DNA of 64,000 nucleotides, taken from NCBI RefSeq assembly GCF_000949135.2, contig NZ_JTAN02000017.1, forward strand, positions 394,108 through 458,107, in the 5' to 3' direction. The position numbers and the translations under genes were made by a program. How positions within the stretch are numbered: the stretch's first letter is position 1; each line of letters begins with the position of its first letter. The DNA comes from Burkholderia sp. USMB20. Its GTDB lineage: Bacteria > Pseudomonadota > Gammaproteobacteria > Burkholderiales > Burkholderiaceae. The notes below the pieces were generated by a model, which was given only the letters and a program-made list of their open reading frames with translations, ran no database searches and was not told the origin of the DNA. Positions 46,682-54,733 of this stretch are shown piece after piece.

Positions 46682-47686
46682 ATGGGGCCGCAGATGATCT
46701 CGCCGGGTTTCGTCGAGGATGCGCTCGAGAGCCTGCGCCGGCGGCGGATGCCGACCGAGGCCGTGCTGCGTGCCGCCGGCCTGCCGGCCGCCGTGCGCGA
46801 GCCCGTCACGCCGCAGCAGTACGGCCGGTTGTGGCTGGCGATCGCCAGCGCGATCGATGACGAATTCTTCGGGCTCGCGGCCCGCCCGATGCGGCGCGGC
46901 AGCTTCACGCTGCTGTGCCATGCCGTGCTGCACGCGGGCACGCTCGAGAAGGCGCTGCGGCGTGCGCTGCAGTTCCTGCGTGTCGTGCTCGACGAACCGC
47001 ACGGCGAGCTCGTGGTCGCCGACGGCCAGGCGCAGATCGTCCTCACGCAGGCAGGCGCACCGTATTCGGCGTTCGCTTACCGGACGTTCTGGCTGATCCT
47101 GCTCGGCGTCGCCTGCTGGCTTATCGGCCGGCGCATTCCGCTGCAGCGCATCGATTTCGCGTGCCCGAGCCCCGACCAGCGCGGTGACTACCACCAGTTC
47201 TTCGGTGTGCCCGTGCATTTCGACCGCCCCGACAGCCGGCTCGCGTTCAACGCCACGTACCTCGCGCTGCCGACGATCCGCTCCGCGCAGGCGCTGAAGA
47301 CCTTCCTGCGCTGCGCGCCCGGCAACCTGCTCGTGCGCTATCGGCACGACACCGGCTGGGTGGCGAAGACGCGCGCACGACTGAAGGCGCTGCCGGCCAG
47401 CGAGTGGCCGGACTTCGACACGCTGGCCGTGCGCCTCGGCACGACGCCCGCGACGCTGCGGCGACGCCTGCGCAGCGAGGGGCAGAGCTTCGCGTCGATC
47501 AAGGACGAACTGCGCGGCGCGCTGGCCCAGTCGCTGCTGCGCGGACAAACGCTCAGCGTCGCGGAAATCGCGGCGGAACTCGGTTTTACCGAGCCCAGTG
47601 CGTTTCATCGTGCGTTCCGGAAATGGACGGGGACGAGCCCGGGGGCGTTTCGGCGGGAGGTCAATGGGGCGCAGGCGAAGCATTGA
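46682..47686 (+). CDS. AraC-family transcriptional regulator
   Basis: A 334-residue activator, divergent from the acyl-CoA synthetase operon by 136 bases and probably its regulator. The C-terminal AraC DNA-binding domain (about 235-330) includes FDTLAVRLGTTPATLRRRL and LSVAEIAAELGFTEPSAFHR followed by RKWTGTSPGAFRRE. The N-terminal ligand domain is of the OruR/arabinose-binding-like type common with acyl-CoA genes. ATG 46682 is spaced 10 bases from GGAGG at 46667-46671; longer starts at 46661 and 46646 are in frame. Confidence 0.9.
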   Translation: MGPQMISPGFVEDALESLRRRRMPTEAVLRAAGLPAAVREPVTPQQYGRLWLAIASAIDDEFFGLAARPMRRGSFTLLCHAVLHAGTLEKALRRALQFLRVVLDEPHGELVVADGQAQIVLTQAGAPYSAFAYRTFWLILLGVACWLIGRRIPLQRIDFACPSPDQRGDYHQFFGVPVHFDRPDSRLAFNATYLALPTIRSAQALKTFLRCAPGNLLVRYRHDTGWVAKTRARLKALPASEWPDFDTLAVRLGTTPATLRRRLRSEGQSFASIKDELRGALAQSLLRGQTLSVAEIAAELGFTEPSAFHRAFRKWTGTSPGAFRREVNGAQAKH

Positions 47687-48034
47687 ATTGGGGCGCAGGC
47701 GCCACGCTCGATGCGAGCGCGCTGACGGGTAAGGCCGACGTGCATGACCGCTGTGAATTTCAGCAGTCGTGCGATTGCTCAAGCCGTTGGCCTTCAAAGG
47801 AATTTCTGGAAGAACCGTCTTCCTTTGCTTCAAGAGGCGATTCCTGCTCATTCGACGACCAAGCAATCGATTCGGCTGCGAGCCCGCTATCACTGTGCTG
47901 TTTGTTGGCGCTCGAACACTTCCGGCATCGACAACGACGCAGCGCGGAATCGACCGTGCCGCATGCCGGCGCGAAGTTGCGCGTTGCGCTGCCTGACCAC
48001 ATACTGACCGGCACATGCGAACAAGAGCGCTTCG
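47687..48034. other. Intergenic region with no gene
   Basis: 348 bases after the AraC gene, with no open frame or repeat I can support. It leads into the membrane-protein remnant. Confidence 0.4.
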
Positions 48035-48330
48035 ATGCTGACTGTCGATCAGGGTGCCGCTTCGGTGCCCGGTATCGCCGGATCTGCCGTGTCCCTGCTG
48101 GCAGCAATCCGTACGCGCTCGCGATCTACCGGCGCACCGTTCGCCCGCATCTGTTCACGTGGCTCATCTGGTCGGTCGTCACGGCGATCGCGGCCGCCGG
48201 CCAGTTCGTCGCAGGTGCCGGACCATCTGCATGGTGCGCGGCGGCGATCGCGCTCACCTGCTTTCTGACTTTTATAGCTCAGCCTTGCTACGTGGTCGTC
48301 GATTCGGGCGCTTTTGCGCCATTCTGGTGA
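48035..48330 (+). pseudogene. Frameshifted remnant of a small multi-pass membrane protein
   Basis: One frame from ATG 48035 reads MLTVDQGAASVPGIAGSAVSLLAA. A second frame from about 48100 continues NPYALAIYRRTVRPHLFTWL then IWSVVTAIAAAGQFVAGAG, ending at a TGA near 48330. Joined, they resemble a family of hypothetical bacterial inner-membrane proteins with YxR…RPHxFTWxIW helices. A single frameshift near 48100 separates the halves, and the protein is also shorter than such families. Function unknown. Confidence 0.5.
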
Positions 48331-48336
48331 TGACGT

Positions 48337-49185
48337 TTATTGTTGAATTGTTGCATTCTTCATCAGTCCACCGACGAAATTCGCCGTCGCCTTCTCAAGC
48401 GCCAACGCTTGCAACTGCTGCTGAATCGTCGCCTTTGCGGTTTCAAACGATGGCACCTGCGTCGGTCGCTTCGCATCGACCTTAACGATCGCACGTGGGC
48501 CATTCACGTCATTGCCAAGCGCGATCGACTGCGGCGTCACGCCGCCTGCGGGCAATTGCGTAATCGCCTGTGCAACGGCGAGTGGCAACCCTTGCGTATT
48601 CCCCTCTGTCACCGGCGTCTTGAAGCTCAGCCACGGCAGCTCACCGCCGGCCGCAGCGGTCGGCGCCTGACTGTACTGTCGAGCCAGTGCATCGAACGAC
48701 TGACCCGCTTTCAGGCCGGCCAGGACCGTCGCAGCGGTCGCCGCATCTTTCGTCACGATGATGCGCGGCTTGATCTCCTCCTTTCCGAGGGACGCAACGA
48801 TTTCATCGTACCGCGCCTTCACTTGTGCATCGGAGACCGGCTCCGGCTTCACGTTATCGCGCACGAACAGTTGCGTCTCGGCAGTCGATTTCGCAAGCTG
48901 CATGGCCGCCTGCACTTCGGGCTTGCTGCCGTAGCTCGCTTTGTCGGCCGCTTGCTGAATCAGGACGCGCGCGATCAGTTGATTCTTGATCGCTTGGCGA
49001 AACTGCGGCGTATCGGGCTGGCGCGATGCCTGCAGCACGGCGTCGACCTCGGCCTTGGTGATCGGTGTACCGTTCACCGTTGCGACGGCACCCTCGGGCA
49101 ACGCCGAGGTTTGCGCTTGGACAGGCAGCGCCAATTGCCAGGCAATCGTCGTCGCGATCAGAATTCGGTTGAACGTCGTTTGCAT
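48337..49185 (-). CDS. Periplasmic peptidyl-prolyl cis-trans isomerase/chaperone (SurA/PpiC-like, EpsD-type)
   Basis: A 282-residue protein with a signal peptide (MQTTFNRILIATTIAWQL… to AQ) and an N-terminal SurA-like chaperone helix region (about 27-115, ATVNGTPITKAEVDAVLQAS). A parvulin-like domain follows (about 135-235: KPRIIVTKDAAT, AGQSFDALARQYSQAP, GGELPWLS). AGGAG eight bases before ATG 49185. It lies 96 bases after the TpsB gene on the same strand, the last gene of the CDI locus. A role in keeping TpsA/TpsB foldable in the periplasm is inferred from this position. Confidence 0.82.
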   Translation of the reverse strand: MQTTFNRILIATTIAWQLALPVQAQTSALPEGAVATVNGTPITKAEVDAVLQASRQPDTPQFRQAIKNQLIARVLIQQAADKASYGSKPEVQAAMQLAKSTAETQLFVRDNVKPEPVSDAQVKARYDEIVASLGKEEIKPRIIVTKDAATAATVLAGLKAGQSFDALARQYSQAPTAAAGGELPWLSFKTPVTEGNTQGLPLAVAQAITQLPAGGVTPQSIALGNDVNGPRAIVKVDAKRPTQVPSFETAKATIQQQLQALALEKATANFVGGLMKNATIQQ

Positions 49186-49239
49186 GCTTGATGCTCCTGC
49201 TTGTAAAGAAAGGCACAGCAACCTCAGTCGCTACGCAAA

Positions 49240-49268
49240 GTGTCCGACACTGAGGGGCAATCGGACAC
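49240..49268. terminator. Hairpin between tpsB and the PPIase gene
   Basis: GTGTCCGA (49240-49247), 13 bases, TCGGACAC (49261-49268), between the TpsB stop and the PPIase start on the minus strand. It could be a partial terminator lowering expression of the last gene, or a regulator site. Confidence 0.45.
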
Positions 49269-49281
49269 GACCAAATCCACT

Positions 49282-51081
49282 CTAGTAAAACCAGTTCAAG
49301 GTGCCGAGTACCAGAGTCGCCTTGTTGCCCAGTGCGGCCGGCTGTGTCAGCGCGCGACCGACCAACACTTCGCCCGACAGCGACTGCTTGCGACACTGCC
49401 ATTGCGCACGCAGGCCCGCCCCGATACCGGCGAGCGTCGGGAAGCCCGACGCACCGATCAGGCTCGTCTTGCCGGCATCGAGGAATATGTACGGCTCGAT
49501 ACGGCCGTCCTTCCACATCGGAACGTTCACCCACGCGAACTCGTTACGCGCATAGAGGCCACGGTCCCCCGCGATCTCGCCCGAGCGAAAGCCCCGGATC
49601 GTATCCATGCCGCCGAGGTAGAGCTGCTCCGAGCCGTACAGGGCCGTATTCGTGTACTGGCCGCCCAACACGCCCCGATACACCAGCACCGCGCCATTCA
49701 ACTTCGGCAGCGGCAACGTAACCGTTGCTGTCGCATCGAGCTTGGTGAACTGGCTATGCGCCGCGTCGCGCGCAATCCCATGCTCGTCGTGGTTTGCACC
49801 GAACCACGGCAGGCCTTGCGACACGCCGCCATTGACGGTGAAATTCCCCTGCGCGTCGTTCATCACGAACTTGTGCAGCCAGTTCCCGCCGATTCGGAGC
49901 ACGGCGACGCGCTGCGGATCGAGGTCTGCCCCGTTGATGGTCCGGTCGGTGCGCCGCCACGACAGCGTCGTGTCAATGCTGGTGATGTCGCTTACCGTTC
50001 TGCCGACCAGATAGTTCCAGCCGAAAATATGCGACAGCGTGCGGCCATACAGCAGCGCCGTCGAGCCGATCAGTTGCTGGTATTCCGAATCCGCGATCGT
50101 GTAGCTAAAGGTATTCCGCCCGAACGGCACGGCGAACGATCCTACCAGTGCGTTGCTGTCCTGACTGTCAAGGAAGTTGAGACTCAGCGATTCCTGCAGC
50201 CCGATCAGGTTGTTTGCTTCGACGCCGGCCCGATAGCGCGTAACGCCCGTTGCCGAACTGCCGTAGTTGTCGACACCGAGATTGAAATACAGCCGGTCGC
50301 CGGGCTTGTTGTCGATCGCGACAACTGAATCGCCGGCATTCTGGCCCGGCAGGATCTGCACCGCAGCCTGATTGCGGCGCAGGCGGTTGATCTGCGCGAC
50401 TCCTTGATCGATGTCAGACAGACGGAGTGGATCGCCGGGCGACACCGGAAATGCATTCGCATAACCAACGTCGGTGAGCCAGCCGCCGCCCGCCGACGCT
50501 TCACCGGGCGTGAGGCGATGAATCGGCTGCCCGTTGACCAGAAAACCAGCGACGTGGCCCACCTGAATCGTGACCCGGAGGGTGCCGGTCGACAGATTCT
50601 GTTTGCCAAGCAATGCGCGCGTCGTCACATAACCCGACGAGACGAATGTATCCGTCAGGCGCTTCAAGAGCACATTGATGCGGTGCGTGCCGAGATCGTG
50701 ATTCGTGAACTCAGTGACGACGGCATCGAGTTTCGCGCGCGACACCCCGCCAGGCGACTCGAACGGCTTACCGTCGGCCGATTGCAGCAGGATCTCCCCG
50801 ATCCGAAATGCCGGGCCACTTTCGACGATCGCGTCGACAGGCGTACCGGGTGGCACGTCGAGCGTCGTATCGGACGGCGGCGGAATCGTCACCGAAGGCG
50901 GCGGTTGCTCGAGCTGACGCTGGCGCGCCTGTTCGCGTTGCTGTTCAATGATCAGTTGCGCGGGGTCCTGCACCGGTCGAACCGCCGGAGGCACCGATTG
51001 CGCATGCGCAGGCATGTACCATGCTGCGAGGCTCGCGACCAGTAGCGGCAGCTTGTATCGAGGGAAGACGGGTGCTTTCAT
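49282..51081 (-). CDS. Two-partner secretion outer-membrane transporter TpsB (CdiB/BcpB/ShlB-like)
   Basis: A 599-residue Omp85-family transporter that exports TpsA/CdiA exoproteins. After a signal peptide ending PAHAQ come a Pro-rich linker and POTRA domains (about 85-235, …AFRIGEILLQSADGKPF…). The 16-strand barrel follows, with GGMDTIRGFRSG (motif with the IRGF tetrad that closes the pore loop) near residue 495 and a terminal Tyr (NWFY). No clear Shine-Dalgarno precedes ATG 51081. It is the only TpsB in the locus, so it must serve CdiA and presumably the second TpsA. Confidence 0.93.
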   Translation of the reverse strand: MKAPVFPRYKLPLLVASLAAWYMPAHAQSVPPAVRPVQDPAQLIIEQQREQARQRQLEQPPPSVTIPPPSDTTLDVPPGTPVDAIVESGPAFRIGEILLQSADGKPFESPGGVSRAKLDAVVTEFTNHDLGTHRINVLLKRLTDTFVSSGYVTTRALLGKQNLSTGTLRVTIQVGHVAGFLVNGQPIHRLTPGEASAGGGWLTDVGYANAFPVSPGDPLRLSDIDQGVAQINRLRRNQAAVQILPGQNAGDSVVAIDNKPGDRLYFNLGVDNYGSSATGVTRYRAGVEANNLIGLQESLSLNFLDSQDSNALVGSFAVPFGRNTFSYTIADSEYQQLIGSTALLYGRTLSHIFGWNYLVGRTVSDITSIDTTLSWRRTDRTINGADLDPQRVAVLRIGGNWLHKFVMNDAQGNFTVNGGVSQGLPWFGANHDEHGIARDAAHSQFTKLDATATVTLPLPKLNGAVLVYRGVLGGQYTNTALYGSEQLYLGGMDTIRGFRSGEIAGDRGLYARNEFAWVNVPMWKDGRIEPYIFLDAGKTSLIGASGFPTLAGIGAGLRAQWQCRKQSLSGEVLVGRALTQPAALGNKATLVLGTLNWFY

Positions 51082-51222
51082 CGTTGTTGTGCGTGCAGAA
51101 ACCCGTGAACCGATGTGGCGTTACCGGCGGCACCGCTCATCGACGCGGCGAAAACGACCGTGATTGTCAGAACAGCGGCGACGCCCATTTCGAGGCGATT
51201 TTTCGTTCGATAGCTCATTCGC

Positions 51223-53319
51223 TCAACGCCACCACCACGTCGTCAGGCCCAAATGCTGATCGATCGAAACCGGCGTTCTCGACGGCGCACGCACGGTAGT
51301 GATGCCGCCAGTAGCCGTCACTCCCTTTGCGCCGCTGAACGAGCCGCCGTCGATCACGCCGTCTCCGGTCAGAAAGACCTGCCCATTCGCGGCGAAGCCG
51401 CCGCCGATATCCATCGCGATCAACTGCGCCCACGTGCTGCCAAAGAATGCCTTGAAGCCACGATCCTGATTGATCGCCGAGTATCCGGTCACTCCCTGCG
51501 CATAAGTGATCGGCGCGTCGACCTTGATGTCACCCGTCGCAAAGACATTGCCACCGACGTTGCGCGCGACTGAGCCGCTCTTGATCGAGATGTTGCCGCC
51601 CGCCGTGGATTGCGAATCGCCGCTCGCCTGAATCGTGCCGCCGTAGGGCGTGACGTTGCTCGACGCGTTGGCGTGACAAAAGATCCAGCAGCTGCGCGAG
51701 TAGTTCGCCTTCCCCGAGAACACGGCCGCATTCGTGAACGCGTTCTGCGCCGCAATGGCGACATCACCGCCAGTCGCTTGAATGACGCCGCCCGAATTCG
51801 TTACGTTGCGTCCGGTGATCGTCAACGGCCCGCTGGTCGTCGCGAGATAGGCAATCTGATCGGGCCGATTGACGGTACCGTAATCAACGTTCACGCCGGT
51901 TGTCGAATGCGTGAAGAAAAGGAAGCTGCCGCCTCGATCCGTATAGGCTGTTGGCTGGCCGCCATTCGTGCCACCCGAATGGTCGATGACGTTCAGCACG
52001 TCGCCGGCCGCCGTCAGGCTCATGCCGCCGTTGGATGCGATACGCGCGTTATCGTTGATGATGTTGCCGCCCGCAGTCAGCGATGTCTTGCCGTTGGCCG
52101 AGAAAATGATGCCCTGATTGCCGTCGCTCGATCCGTTGAGAATATCGCCCGCCGCGCTTAGCGTCAGGTCGCCCCCGGAAGGTGTGCCGTTTGCCGTCGT
52201 ACCCGCCTGAATCACGCTGCCGACGTTCGTAATGGTGCCGCTGCTCGTCAGGTTGACGGCGTTGTTTGCACTCAGCGTCGACGGGCCGGCCGCATCGTCC
52301 GAAAGCGTAATCGAGCTGGCGTGGACCGTCGCATTGATCCCGGCGCTCAGTTGGGCGCCCTGTAGCGTTACCGCGCCGGTCGTCGCGATCGACGCGTCGT
52401 GTGCACCGAAAAACTGGTTGTCGGCAATCTTTACGTCGCCGGTAGACGTGACCACGGCATCGCCCGCGTTCGCGTAGAGCTTGCCGAGGCTGCGCACGCC
52501 GGCGCCCTGATCGGTGATGATCAGTTCCACTCGGCCGGCCGTGAGTCCGCCGGCGGCCGTGATGTCGACCGCGAGCGAGTCGCTTGCCGCTCCGGGGGAG
52601 GTCATACCGATCAGCCAGTCGTGGCCGTTATCGGTTGGCGACATGCCCCCGTTCCAGCTCGTGGTGCTGCTGCCGACTGTGCCGCGGACAAAACTGGGCA
52701 CACCGGTCTTGTTGTCGTAAGTATTCGTCACCGGTCCGTTCACGGCCAGTTGCTTTGCGACCAGATCGAGACCGATGAGATTGCCCGTCAGGCCGCCAGC
52801 ACCGATCGTGATTGTGCCGCGATCCGTGTTCAGCACGACGTTGCGCTGCACCGTGCCGGGCGCGAGCGTCACATCGGCGAAGCTCACCTGGCCCGTCGAC
52901 AGCACGACGTGGCCAGTGTTCGTGAAGCTTCCGCCGTCTACCGTCACGCCGTTCGGATTGGCCAGAATGACGTTCGCGCGCGGTCCGAGGACGTTGATGT
53001 TGCCCTGGATTAGCGACGGGTTTGTGCTCGTGACCTGGTTGACGATCGTGCGCGCGTTGATGCCGACGTTGTTCAGATCGGCACCGGCTTTCGAGACGTT
53101 GAAAGACGAGTAGGTATTGTTCGAGACACCGCCGACCGAAGGAGCAATATTGACCGTTTGGCGACCACCCGCGCCCGCCGAAACAGACGTCGCCGTACCA
53201 CCGTCTGGAACGATGGTTCCGGCGAATACAGCATTCTGCCAAACCGGATATGACATCATTAGTAGTATTGAGAAATGCTTGGCGTGCACGAATCGCCCGA
53301 TTTCGTTGACTTTCATCAT
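51223..53319 (-). CDS. Second, smaller TpsA exoprotein (filamentous haemagglutinin N-terminal-type)
   Basis: A 698-residue secreted beta-helix protein. Signal peptide near residues 10-33 (…SYPVWQNAVFAGTI), then a TPS recognition domain with NPSLIQGNINVLG and ANPNGVTVDGGSF (the conserved NPNG element). Repetitive GG-rich beta-helical repeats follow up to the end. A close Cys pair occurs in CWIFC; no toxin or pretoxin motif is visible. Two ATGs (53319, 53316) are possible; GGGGTG favours either. It sits between the lipoprotein and TpsB genes, where CDI loci normally hold no second exoprotein. Could be a separate adhesin or a remnant of a former CdiA. Confidence 0.88.
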   Translation of the reverse strand: MMKVNEIGRFVHAKHFSILLMMSYPVWQNAVFAGTIVPDGGTATSVSAGAGGRQTVNIAPSVGGVSNNTYSSFNVSKAGADLNNVGINARTIVNQVTSTNPSLIQGNINVLGPRANVILANPNGVTVDGGSFTNTGHVVLSTGQVSFADVTLAPGTVQRNVVLNTDRGTITIGAGGLTGNLIGLDLVAKQLAVNGPVTNTYDNKTGVPSFVRGTVGSSTTSWNGGMSPTDNGHDWLIGMTSPGAASDSLAVDITAAGGLTAGRVELIITDQGAGVRSLGKLYANAGDAVVTSTGDVKIADNQFFGAHDASIATTGAVTLQGAQLSAGINATVHASSITLSDDAAGPSTLSANNAVNLTSSGTITNVGSVIQAGTTANGTPSGGDLTLSAAGDILNGSSDGNQGIIFSANGKTSLTAGGNIINDNARIASNGGMSLTAAGDVLNVIDHSGGTNGGQPTAYTDRGGSFLFFTHSTTGVNVDYGTVNRPDQIAYLATTSGPLTITGRNVTNSGGVIQATGGDVAIAAQNAFTNAAVFSGKANYSRSCWIFCHANASSNVTPYGGTIQASGDSQSTAGGNISIKSGSVARNVGGNVFATGDIKVDAPITYAQGVTGYSAINQDRGFKAFFGSTWAQLIAMDIGGGFAANGQVFLTGDGVIDGGSFSGAKGVTATGGITTVRAPSRTPVSIDQHLGLTTWWWR

Positions 53320-53336
53320 GTCACCCCGGCGTCTTC

Positions 53337-54209
53337 TTACTTCTGGCTTGCGCTGGCGGATTGCGTTATTCCGCGGCCGGTTAGTAACGCGGTGCGGAAC
53401 AGTGGCACGAAGCTCATGAGCGCCTCATCGATTCCCTTGATGGCGTTGGGCAGATCCTTCACCAAGTCGGCATAAAAAGGATAGACAAAAGGACCATTGT
53501 CCTTGACATTCGAGGCGGAGTTAGAGCCGGTATTTTTATTGACGCCGCCACCACCGGAAGTCGGATTTAGATGAGTGGGAATCGGGAAAAATATATTCTG
53601 CGAGAAAATTGGTTCAAACGTTGCCGCCGAAAAAATTCGAATTTGGCTATTAACCGATCGAACATATGGCCAACCCAGCCCTTGTGCGCCATAACCGGTG
53701 GTAGCCGGCGCAATTAAAATCGCATCCGCTCCCGAATACGCGTCACCCTTCAATGTCGGATGCAACCAATCTCCTGCAATTTTGGGCATGCCAGCCTGAG
53801 CAAGGTTGACTTCCTTCACTTGGTAGCCTTGCGCTCGTAGCTCGGCCTCCAGTGCCTCGATGTACTTGCGGTTCAGTCCGGTATCGCCAAGCTCACTCTT
53901 GACGAGATCGTTGAAATCCTTGTTGGCACGAGTCGATACGGCCGCCGCCCCGCCGGCGATTGCCCCGCCGACAGCCGCAGCCAACAGGCCCACGCCAGGA
54001 ATCGGAACGAATACCGGCCCCCCGGCCGTAACGGCAAAATACGCCGTGGGCCTCGACACATCGACCGCAATAGTCTTGACCGTTGACATTTTTTGCGCAT
54101 CGAAATCGTAAGAGGGTTTCGATGCGCACGCACCAAGTAGCAAACTCAGCACGGCAATCGCAATGGAGCCACGAATCTGAATTCTCGCTTTCATCCCAAT
54201 ATTTTTCAT
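53337..54209 (-). CDS. Lipoprotein of the CDI locus (BcpO-like position)
   Basis: A 290-residue lipoprotein; LLGACASKP is the lipobox with the modified Cys about residue 27. A hydrophobic Gly/Ala stretch (about 60-95, …GVGLLAAAVGGAIAGGAAA…) follows a conserved-looking TIAVDVSRPTAYF. Otherwise no domain is recognised. It starts at ATG 54209 behind GGTGGG, 133 bases after the immunity gene on the minus strand, and ends 17 bases before the second TpsA. In Burkholderia bcpAIOB loci a lipoprotein BcpO lies in a comparable position; equivalence is inference. Confidence 0.72.
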   Translation of the reverse strand: MKNIGMKARIQIRGSIAIAVLSLLLGACASKPSYDFDAQKMSTVKTIAVDVSRPTAYFAVTAGGPVFVPIPGVGLLAAAVGGAIAGGAAAVSTRANKDFNDLVKSELGDTGLNRKYIEALEAELRAQGYQVKEVNLAQAGMPKIAGDWLHPTLKGDAYSGADAILIAPATTGYGAQGLGWPYVRSVNSQIRIFSAATFEPIFSQNIFFPIPTHLNPTSGGGGVNKNTGSNSASNVKDNGPFVYPFYADLVKDLPNAIKGIDEALMSFVPLFRTALLTGRGITQSASASQK

Positions 54210-54342
54210 TTTTCACCCACCGTTATCGGCCACTGTCGAATCGCCAGTTTCACCCAAACAACCCCCGCCGCTCGCGACACTACATTAATACTCTGAAATT
54301 GATCCTCAACACCAAATAGATTCCTGTCGATTCATTTTTTAT
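54210..54342. other. AT-rich spacer between the immunity and lipoprotein genes
   Basis: 133 bases of AT-rich sequence. No gene; the AT content continues into the immunity gene, as expected at a toxin/immunity exchange boundary. Confidence 0.4.
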
Positions 54343-54723
54343 TCAGAGGGAAAATATAACCCCAATATTTTTATTTAAAGCAGCACCAAGAAACCCTCGA
54401 AAACTCTCCAACTCCAAAATGAGCGTTTCCGCCAATACTTTAATTGTAAGCGGCTGCTTTTCAGCGGTCCAACGATATACAAATTCAATGTTACAATTTC
54501 CGTTCCGTTGCAATTCATGAATCCGCACCTCGAGAGCCTCGATAACTTCCGACACTATCGACACATCAACTTCATCCTCTTCAAATTGATCAAATGTTGT
54601 ACCGTTTTTCGCGTTGAAGTTTGACCAAAAATTTGACGAGAACAGCCACTCAGACAACGTCCCGGACAACCGCAACTCGCTTGATCCATCAGCTATTGAC
54701 ACTCGAGATTCGTGCATTCGCAT
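54343..54723 (-). CDS. Candidate CdiI/BcpI immunity protein
   Basis: A 126-residue acidic protein of no known family, starting at ATG 54723, ten bases after the cdiA stop and behind AAGGGG. It is markedly AT-rich, unlike the neighbouring genes. Position directly after the CdiA toxin domain, small size, low GC and lack of homologues all fit an immunity gene that is exchanged with its toxin. It should bind and block the CdiA C-terminal toxin. Not recognised by motif; the call is from context. Confidence 0.75.
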   Translation of the reverse strand: MRMHESRVSIADGSSELRLSGTLSEWLFSSNFWSNFNAKNGTTFDQFEEDEVDVSIVSEVIEALEVRIHELQRNGNCNIEFVYRWTAEKQPLTIKVLAETLILELESFRGFLGAALNKNIGVIFSL

Positions 54724-54733
54724 CACATACCCC

